Shown here one piece after another: positions 56,190 to 64,000 of a DNA stretch of 64,000 nucleotides (position 1 is the stretch's first letter; the number at the start of each line of letters is the position of its first letter). The notes below the pieces were generated by a model. The model saw only the letters and a list, made by a program, of their open reading frames with translations. It had not been told where the DNA came from and ran no database searches. The stretch lies in contig CM070562.1 in the NCBI GenBank assembly GCA_036346405.1, forward strand, positions 111,450,412-111,514,411, given 5' to 3'. The position numbers and the translations under genes were made by a program. This stretch comes from Phyllostachys edulis (lineage: Eukaryota; Streptophyta; Magnoliopsida; Poales; Poaceae).

Positions 56190-57212
56190 GTGGCAGGCTA
56201 AGTGGAGAAGAGGACCAGAGAACAAAACTTATTCACCCGGTCCGCACCACACCCCTCTCACTGCTTGTAGGATTGATCACATCGTGGACCCACCTGTCAT
56301 AGGACGTCCACGGGTAACCAGCATAAGATTCTCTTTGGACTAGTGCTTCTCTTTTCATTTTTCTAGAGGAAAAAAAAAGAAATAAAGCTTGTGCTTCTTC
56401 TCTCTCCTCCGTGACAGCGGCAGGATTGCGATGCCACGCGGACAGGACACGTGGACCTGACCAGCTCGCTGACTGTGGGCCCCGCCTCTCGAAAGGGTTT
56501 TTTTTCTTCAAGAACTAGGTGAAATCTTGACGAGGCGAGGCTGTCAACTTGGACACTCCTGTGCTTTCTTCTTTCTTTCTTGATTGCTTTCTCTCTTTGC
56601 TTCACAGAGTTGGTTGAGATCGTTGGACTCTGTGATGCTAGCAGTGCAGACGTGGCATTGATCTTCTGACCTAACAGCGATGTAAAAAAAGATTAATTCT
56701 ACGGATGTTTTACAAAATCTTTGATTGTTTCACTGACACGTAGAGTCATCACTAAAATTTTGCAAAATCTCTTATTGTTTCACTAACACGTAGAATCAGA
56801 ACCCACATAAACGATGAGTAACATATAAGAGGTGAGGCAAACTTTCAATAGCATATAAAGAATTCTCCTGAAAATGTCTGACTAATCAATCCACGAGTAA
56901 CGGATCTTCCAGGATACAGGTAACACTATACCAGTTAATTTCTGAACATGTGCTTAATATTTTATTATTTGATTGTTGAAGTTGGTAAAAAAATCCAATA
57001 AACTGTTACACCTTTTCCTCTATCGAAAACTTAATTATTTGGACCTCGCACAAAGAAAAGGAAGAAAAACCTTATTTGGAAAGGGATCGAGCGAGTTGTT
57101 TGGGTGGTGGCAGTTAGTTGAAGGCATGTGTGAACAGGCCAGCCTCTTCGATAAGATAACAGGCTAGTTAGGAGATGCGGGAGGTGTGAGGACCTAGCGT
57201 TCGGTTGGGTGG
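56190..57212. other. Intergenic, upstream of the RING gene
   Basis: No gene recognised. TTTTACAAAATCT-like and CACTGACACGTAGA-like words near 56708-56790 occur twice about 50 bp apart. Confidence 0.45.
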
Positions 57213-57220
57213 CGTGCGAG

Positions 57221-58340
57221 TAGGGGTGAAAACGAATCGGATACGGACGGATAATGACTCTGTTATATTTGTTTTTATATCTTGTTTCCCGGATACGAAT
57301 ACCTCGGATACGAATAATATCGAATATGAATACGAAGCGAATACGAATAAAAACGAATACGGTCACGGATATTTTTTTCGGAACATAAAAACCCCTCAAA
57401 TTGTATGACAAAAATTAACAAAAACATATAACTAGTCTATTTGATACAAACATTCATGAATTGTTCATATTTTCAGTAACCACACATAATATCGGCGCTA
57501 GCAAGCTGCATTAACTAGTTCATCAAAAACATAATACTTAGTTTACCATATTTAGCTCATAAGTCATAACTCACAAAGTCACAAGTCATCACACATTTAC
57601 ACTTAGTTCATCACATGCATAAAACTTAGTTCATACTAACATTGATCAGGCTGGATGGTTAATCTATATCCAAAGGACTGCAACATCCCAAAGTATGTTA
57701 CCAAAAATAAAATTAATAAATTTATTATTTTATTGGATTTTCTGAGGTTTAAAAGAGTTTTCTTGGTTAAAAAGAAAAAATAATAAAATAAAGTAAATTG
57801 TTTAATCTCCTAGTTTTTAATGTCGAAAATAAAATTTATTGAGTTTTCTTGGATTTTATTGGATCTAAAGTGAAAAGGAATTTTTAATTAATTTATTGAT
57901 TTTTTGGATTTTAAAAGGGTTTTCCTATTTTTCAGAAATTAAAAACAATTTATGTGCAAAAATAAAAACCAACTTTAAGTTGAAATTAATTTTATTAAGT
58001 TCAAAATAATTCAAGGAATTTTTGTGATTTTTTCTAGAATTTTTTTAACCTTATTTGCTATGTTCTAAAAGGCTATTTGATTTGTTGCATTTTCTGAAAT
58101 TCGAAAATCAATTAAAATATCATTTTCTCTTTTGGGCCAAAATCCGGATATCCGGACTTCTCTTATCCAGATAATCCGTATTCGTATCCGTATCCGCCGG
58201 ATAGCATGTCTACCATATCCGTTTCCGTTTCCGACAACAAAAAAAACCGAATTCGTTTCCGATCCGAAAATTATCTGAGATAATTCGAATCCGTTTTCGT
58301 CCGAATCGGTCGGAAACTATCCGATCCGTTTTCACCCCTA
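57221..58340. mobile_element. Non-autonomous hAT-like element (1,120 bp)
   Basis: Inverted ends TAGGGGTGAAAACGAATCGG and (inverted) TAGGGGTGAAAACGGATCGG. Exact 8-bp duplication CGTGCGAG at 57213-57220 and 58341-58348. Subterminal CGGATACG/CCGTATCCG words are frequent. The AT-rich interior lacks a transposase. Confidence 0.93.
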
Positions 58341-58348
58341 CGTGCGAG

Positions 58349-59305
58349 TAGCCCGTCTGGGTTCAATCTCAGAGATCGAATTCGCTAGTCTCATCAGATT
58401 ACCTAGATTAGGTACATATATGTGCGCGTTTAGTAGATAAGTGTGTGTTTGCGCTATGTGAGGGTCTAGTACCTTCGCAAAAAATTTCAGCGTGTGTAAA
58501 AAAAAGGATGAGCATGTATATGTATGTACGGTGATATGAGTGAGGTGTACGATGTGCGCGTGTGTCGGGTTTATACCCTAAAGCTATATATCTGTATAGT
58601 CCGGTCAAAGTCACCAACTGATCAACAAGACGGACAAGACGATCATAAATCCATACAGCTAGCTGGGTTAGTTGGATTTGGGCCATCGGCGTTTTCTCGT
58701 CTCCTAATGCTCATCCACGTACGTATTGACAATTAATGACATCACTTAGCTACATATACAATGCAACAAGGCGATTCAACAACCACCACAACTACCTTAG
58801 CACTACTTCTACTCTCATATATAAAGAAAAGCACACTGCTTCCAAATTCCAAAGAATTGCATTCACACAAAATACAACATTGACACGTAGAGCCATTAAC
58901 CAACCGAGTATCCGTGGTGTATCGAGATATACATAGTTTTTTTTTTCTTCTGAAACCTCTGCACTATAAAAAAAAAAAAGAGAGGCAGAACAGATCGATG
59001 CACATGAATCCAATCAGGGGCAATCTAGCGAGGTCTATGTGTCCGCCAAAGCTATCGTCGGTCGAGAAACTCCCTCTCCCCGAGCGTCGGCTGTTGGTCA
59101 CCTGAGAAGACCTAGTCGTGCCGTCCGCACAAATCAACAAGACGTAAAGATGGTGGTTTGTGCTGAAGATGGTGGACTCAATCACTCGTGCCCAATTTGC
59201 TAAGGCCCATCACGCGTGACATGAGGGTGCTAAGGGGTCCTATCAGCAACAGAATTCAGATCGAGCGACGTGCGACGAGAGACCCTGTGCCCACGACCGT
59301 ACGTG
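58349..59305. other. Intergenic, no feature recognised
   Basis: Short chance frames only; an A-rich tract lies near 58968-58981. No element termini were found. Confidence 0.45.
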
Positions 59306-59957
59306 CACTACTACAAAAAGGCTAATACTAGACGCCTCATTACAAACGGTTTTCTAAAACCATCAGTGTTAATGGTAATCACAGATGGTTTTACCAGCGC
59401 GGCCGTCTCTTTTACTGGATACGCTAAGAACCGTCTATGATGAGATATTTATCACAGACGGTTTGTATCTCATCACAGACGATTTTTATTTTCAAGTTAT
59501 AATAAAATTACAAAGTTAGCCATTTTGAGTCATGGTAAAATCACAGAGTCACAACGGTTTTTAAAATGAATCGTATGTGATATTAGCTCATCACAAACGG
59601 TTTTTTTTTTTGAAATCGTCTGTGAATCGCGGAAATTTTTGAACGCTTGCGCGGGAGGCGAAATATTTTGACGTTGTCCTTATATATTATACCCACCCTC
59701 GTCTTGTCTTCCATCAGTCTCTCCCTCTCCCCTTCCTACTATCACAGATGGTTTTTTTTACTAAAAAATCATCTATGACAGTCTATTTTCACAGACGGTT
59801 ATTAACAATAACCGTCTGTGATAGCTTTTTTCACAGACGGTTCAAAAACCGTATGTGATAACCTCATATCATTACTGACCCATAAACTCAGACTGCTCAC
59901 GAAACCGTCTGTGATGATGTTTTTAAACCATCTATGAAGACCTTTTCTGTAGTATTG
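59306..59957. mobile_element. Non-autonomous CACTA element (652 bp)
   Basis: It begins CACTACTACAAAAAGGC and ends TTTTCTGTAGTATTG, one base away from the expected TAGTG end. GTG at 59303-59305 and 59958-59960 fits a 3-bp duplication. The interior carries many inverted copies of CACAGACGGTTTT/AACCGTCTGTGA, the subterminal repeats of this family. There is no transposase. Confidence 0.85.
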
Positions 59958-59960
59958 GTG

Positions 59961-60895
59961 CTAACCCTAGCAACACGACGGCTATTCAGTGGATGCGCGT
60001 GGTGGAGAGGCGGAACTGGCAAGCCGCAACCATGCGGCGTGGCGGGCTAGCGGTGTCTACTCCCAAGAGGAGAGAAGGGCTAGAGGCAACGACCATTGGG
60101 GGCCAACAATACCAAAGATGGGCGGCACCATGTGGCATCGGCGGCGGCGGCAAGATGAGGTGAGCCGCGAGCTGTGGATCGGTCGACAAAGAAGGGCAAG
60201 CTAAGCTAGTGGGCAACGGCGGCGACACAATGTCCAAGTCTAGGTCCAACAATAATTACTCTTTTGATATTCTCAAATCTCAATTCTAATTTCCACATGA
60301 ACATGGTTGTCTCGAATGGGATCATGGGTGATGGATTATGAGTTTTGCTTCAAGATTTTGAATGGTTGACTATTTAATTTGCTAGAAATGGTTCCCATGC
60401 AGATTGTAGTTGTTGATTCCATGTAGTGTTATGTACTTTTATTAGTGTGATTGCAATATAGTTTGTATGTAGATTTCTTTGCTTTCGAATTTACTCCTGG
60501 TTCATGCAGGCGACTCCATCATATCTAAAATTTAGTCCTTAGTCCGCCATTGAATCCAGAGAATGATCTGCTTGGATTCTTCTTAATTAATTCGCAGGAA
60601 GAAGAACAAACCGGTGTGAATTGAACTTGCATTCCCCGGGCGTCCGAACCAAGTAACGCACGTATAACTTGAATTGCGCTTGCAATTTGCAAAGAAGATC
60701 GATGGCAAGTTGACAATCGAAGATCAGTTCGTCCGTTTCGTCAATCTGCAATTCTGCATGCATGGTCTCTGACCGGCATGTGCCAGGGGACTCACCGGCC
60801 AGTCAGTGCGTCCGCGCGCCGCCATGTGCGCCGCGTGCTTGCATGCATGCCTGCAACACAACGTATATATAAGCTTAGTACTGTGCATGCAACCT
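59961..60895. other. Intergenic, with a possible TATA box
   Basis: The GC-rich stretch 59985-60240 has low-complexity open frames. GTATATATAAGC at about 60862-60874 resembles a TATA box about 35 bp before the MATE fragment. Confidence 0.4.
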
Positions 60896-60901
60896 AGCTA
60901 G

Positions 60902-61431
60902 AAGGCATTCAAGGAGCTCTGGGCCTTCGTCAAGCTCTCGCCCGCGTCCGCCGTCATGCTCTGCCTCGAGATATGGTACATGATGGTGCTCGTCATCCTC
61001 ACCGGACACCTCGATGACGCCGAGATCGCCATCGGCTTAGTCTCCATATTGTTCGATCTCGCAAGCTGCATGCACTCTGGTGATGCACGACCTGCAAAAT
61101 TGCTAATTTGTGGACATTTTTTCAGCATGAACCTGAACGGTTGGGAAGCCATGCTATTCATCGGCCTAAATGCAGCCATCAGGTCAGAAATTAAACGAAC
61201 CTCGTCTTGATCTCCAGCAGTAGTATCTCAAAAGCACCAGTTACTGTTCATCTGAAGATCGAACAATACTGACTCGCATCGTGCTTGTCATTCTTGCAGC
61301 GTTCGGGTGTCGAACGAGCTCGGATCGGGCCGCCAAGTACGCGGTGACCTTGCAGTCCCTGGTCATTGGCCTGATCGCAATGGCCGTCATACTCGCCTAC
61401 CGCAACAGCTTCGCCGTGCTGTTCAGCACAA
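60902..61431 (+). pseudogene. MATE-family transporter gene fragment
   Basis: MATE transporters export organic compounds across the plasma or vacuolar membrane using proton gradients. Three exon pieces are seen: 60902-61050 (ELWAFVKLSPASAVMLCLEI, then GHLDDAEIAI), 61126-61182 (MNLNGWEAMLFIGLNAAI) and 61300 to about 61431 (VRVSNELGSG, then in another frame KYAVTLQSLVIGLIAMAVIL). GT-AG introns of 75 and 117 bp are retained, so this is not a retrocopy. A frameshift follows GSGR, and the sequence stops matching after NSFAVLFS. N-terminal and C-terminal exons are missing. Probably non-functional. Confidence 0.8.
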
Positions 61432-61631
61432 AATTAGGACTAGATTCTTTCATTGCATCATGCCGGGTTTAACTTTTTTTGACGACATTTATATAACCTT
61501 TCCCCTTCCAAGTAAAGTTTGGAATCTAAGATCAAGCGTTTTTGTCCGTTTCAAAAAAAAAATCAAGCATTTTTTTACCGATGCGACGCGGGAGTTGCAA
61601 TTGGAGGAGGGTGGCAGGCACTGGTGGCGTA

Positions 61632-64000
61632 CATGTGACAACCCGCGTAAATAATCTCATCTTAGCAACAGTAATCGATAATTAGTGTTTAATAAAAATC
61701 CGTCAAACATTGATCAACTCATAATCTTGGTTCCATTAAACATGTAATTATCACAATTGTCAATATGAATCAAGATAAAAACTAGTGCTCCATCATCATC
61801 ATCATTAGCATCATCTCAATACATCAATTATTACATAAATATTTTACAAATCAGTATTGGTGCAAGGATGATCTCAAGTAATTGCAATGAAATTACAAGA
61901 GTTAGTTGCATTCAAATTAAAGCTAGTTGCATTCAGAATTGCAATCATGCACTCTCATCCCTGAAGCCGCCTTTGCTTTCCATCCATTTGCCTCCTACCT
62001 GTTCAGTTACTCACCACCATAGTCTATAAAGAAACTCAGAAAAGCGATTAGTATATCCGACAATAGCTTCCATAAGTGAATATTAGAGTGTAGAAAGTGG
62101 CCGTCAGAATTTCCCGAAGTACAATTGGATTTCTATATCAACCTAGGTCAACCGGTCCCTCGATCACCAAGGCACCCTGACCAACATGAGTCAGTCGGCT
62201 CCTTTAGTAATCAAGGTGTCCAGATCAACCAGAGTCAATAGGCAACATTTACTTCTAGGGGTATCATCATCCGGCATCAGTAGAATCAAACACCCACCTT
62301 TTGCATTACCGCAATTGCAGTATAATCTCATAAGGCACATTTCATTTAATCCTACCCTCAGCCGGAGCATCATAGGGTCCCGTAAGCCCACATTTCACAT
62401 TCAATTAAGCCCAACCCTCAGCCAAAGTATCATCGGGTATACTGAAACCAGCATGCCACAAGAGAGCCAGTATAAACCCACAGTTAACAGTTATTCTCAT
62501 TTCTTCCCAGCCAAAGACCAGCACAAATCTCTCACAACCCATCCTCAATGAATAACCAGTGGACCAACAAGTGCTTATATGAACAGTGTCATCAGAGGGC
62601 AATGAAGGTAAAGCAAAGGTACATAAACAAGTAGCAAAACATAGCAGCCCATAAAAGTTCATAGAGACAAGTGTCGCCTCTATTTCTCATTAACCCTGCC
62701 CCTTTCTAAGCCAAGAGTGCATCACAAAGAAGCATAGATGCACAGCCTAGTAGTAGTAAAGTCCACCCTGTACATCCAGAGCAACACACCAATTCTTCCC
62801 ATAAACCAAAGTATACTAAAAGCATTCAGCAGGCCATCCTTATCCAAGCAGACAGTGTAGCATCAACCTCATACCCAAAACCTTGCCCAGTTATATGTAC
62901 CAAGACGAGCCAGGAGAAAGGAAGCTCAGGAAGGAGGTCAAATGAGGCACAGGAGGAAGGGAAGACCCAGGAGATAAGGGCATGGTAAGAAAAAGAATAG
63001 TAGCAGGGTAAAAAGAGAATCCACAGGGACTGGATAAGGCAGCCAAGCTGTTACCTTGCAAGCCGAATGCATTTCTTCTGTAAAACCATCCCCCTTCTCA
63101 TAAGACCAGCACACAAGCACACAAGCCTCACAAACCTTCCCCATTTCCATTCCCTCCTCAGCCAAAGGCAAGAAATCATCACCCAGTAGCAAGTTAAGCA
63201 AAGCTCCCATGAGCAACATTTGATCGTTGGACTGAGCTCAAGATATCCAACAAAGCCCCCAAATCAGCACCACCCACAACCACAAGAATAATCAATGTCA
63301 CCACCATGTCTCACACAATACCATCACCAAACCATAAGAAGGAAGGAGGAAGGGAGTAAGGGAGAAGAGCAGGACCTGTAGAGCCAAGGCCATTGCATTA
63401 CCCGTCATCAAGCCCACAAGGAAGGGGAGCAAGCTCAGAGTTTATATCATCACCGCTTGCAAGCCGATCACAGCGAAGGAGAAGAGGAGAGTACCAGTGC
63501 AGAACCGGCACTACCATCCTCTTTCCCATTCTAAATCTCAGCAAGAGGTAACCCACAATGGAACCCCAGAGCTTCCCTTATGCACATCATTCACCATAGA
63601 GCATCCCACAGTAATGTTGCACATAGCTCTCAGTTGCATTTCATCACAGAGCATTAGGGAGGATAGAAGATAAGCATGCTTTGTACCTTAAGGGCTCAGG
63701 TGCAGCTAACCAGGTCATCATTTAGGCTTCACTAACCTCATTAGCAAGCCCTTTAACCGCATCCAGCTCGCATTGTTCATGCATAAGAGTAATAAACTCA
63801 CATCAGTATAACGAAATCAACAAAATTAATTAAATCAAAGCAACTTTTGAGGGGAGGTTAGAGGAGAGAGTTATGCTTAGACCGAGTGTAGGTAGAGGAG
63901 CACCGGCAGGTGCCAAGGTCAGAGGCCGAGCCGGCTAGCCGAGGGCGCCTGCACTAAAAGGACCAGCCGAGTGAGGCGGCCTGCCTCTGCCGCCGACAGG
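61632..64000. mobile_element. Probable LTR entering the window edge
   Basis: TGTGACAACCCGCG at 61632 resembles an LTR terminus (reading outward, CGCGGGTTGTCACA). No genes are seen from here to the end. AT-rich sequence changes to a GC-rich block ending GCCTGCCTCTGCCGCCGACA near 63998. The other end is outside the window, so neither the element type nor its length can be confirmed. Confidence 0.4.

Overview
The window is nuclear DNA of a plant, almost certainly a grass. Genes have GT-AG introns and GC-rich coding starts, their products match grass families, and most of the rest is layered transposable elements typical of grasses. I cannot name the species. Four loci of host origin are readable: a 5'-truncated subfamily-II ethylene receptor (+, 1-1785), a single C2H2/EAR zinc-finger repressor (-, 14242-14742), a CRCK-type receptor-like cytoplasmic kinase (-, 33252-35557) and an RHB1A-type RING-H2 E3 ligase (-, CDS 51210-54469, 5' UTR exon near 56046-56150). 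A MATE-transporter fragment (+, 60902-61431) is broken. The ethylene receptor carries a one-base insertion that shifts its frame.

Layout. 1-2.3 kb: receptor 3' half. 3.4-9.85 kb: a ~1.9-kb solo LTR split by a 4.56-kb solo LTR, both with exact 5-bp target-site duplications (TSDs). 10.5-13.4 kb: a Tourist-type MITE and a LINE tail interrupted by a 979-bp LTR-like insert whose removal restores the LINE frame. 14.2-14.7 kb: zinc-finger gene. 15.4-16.0 kb: a chimeric direct repeat holding a retrotransposon scrap. 16.4-19.5 kb: a 3.03-kb solo LTR. 20.6-32.7 kb: a complete Tat-type Ty3/Gypsy element (TSD CCAGT) with gag-pol on the minus strand, a degenerate intron-containing gene on the plus strand and two minisatellites. 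33.3-35.6 kb: kinase. 35.9-48.8 kb: a large Mutator-like element (MULE) with long inverted repeats, a broken transposase, a second zinc-finger-like ORF, an internal telomere-like tract and a regular array of small hairpins; a second copy of the 4.6-kb solo LTR sits inside its transposase. 49.0-50.3 kb: non-autonomous hAT. 50.3-56.2 kb: RING gene, whose third coding intron holds a Tat-type solo LTR with a Mutator MITE inside it. 57.2-58.3 kb: second hAT. 59.3-60.0 kb: CACTA element. 60.9-61.4 kb: MATE fragment. From about 61.6 kb to the end: probably the start of another LTR.

The host genes do not form a pathway or operon; they are neighbours in a TE-rich segment. The TE layers give an insertion order: the 1.9-kb LTR before the 4.56-kb LTR; the LINE before the 979-bp insert; the MULE before the 4.66-kb LTR; the Tat-type solo LTR before the Mu-MITE. 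Five or six solo LTRs against one two-LTR element indicates frequent LTR-LTR recombination. The least familiar structure is the 23-24-nt hairpin array at 46216-46458. All family names rest on motif recognition by eye; no database search was run.
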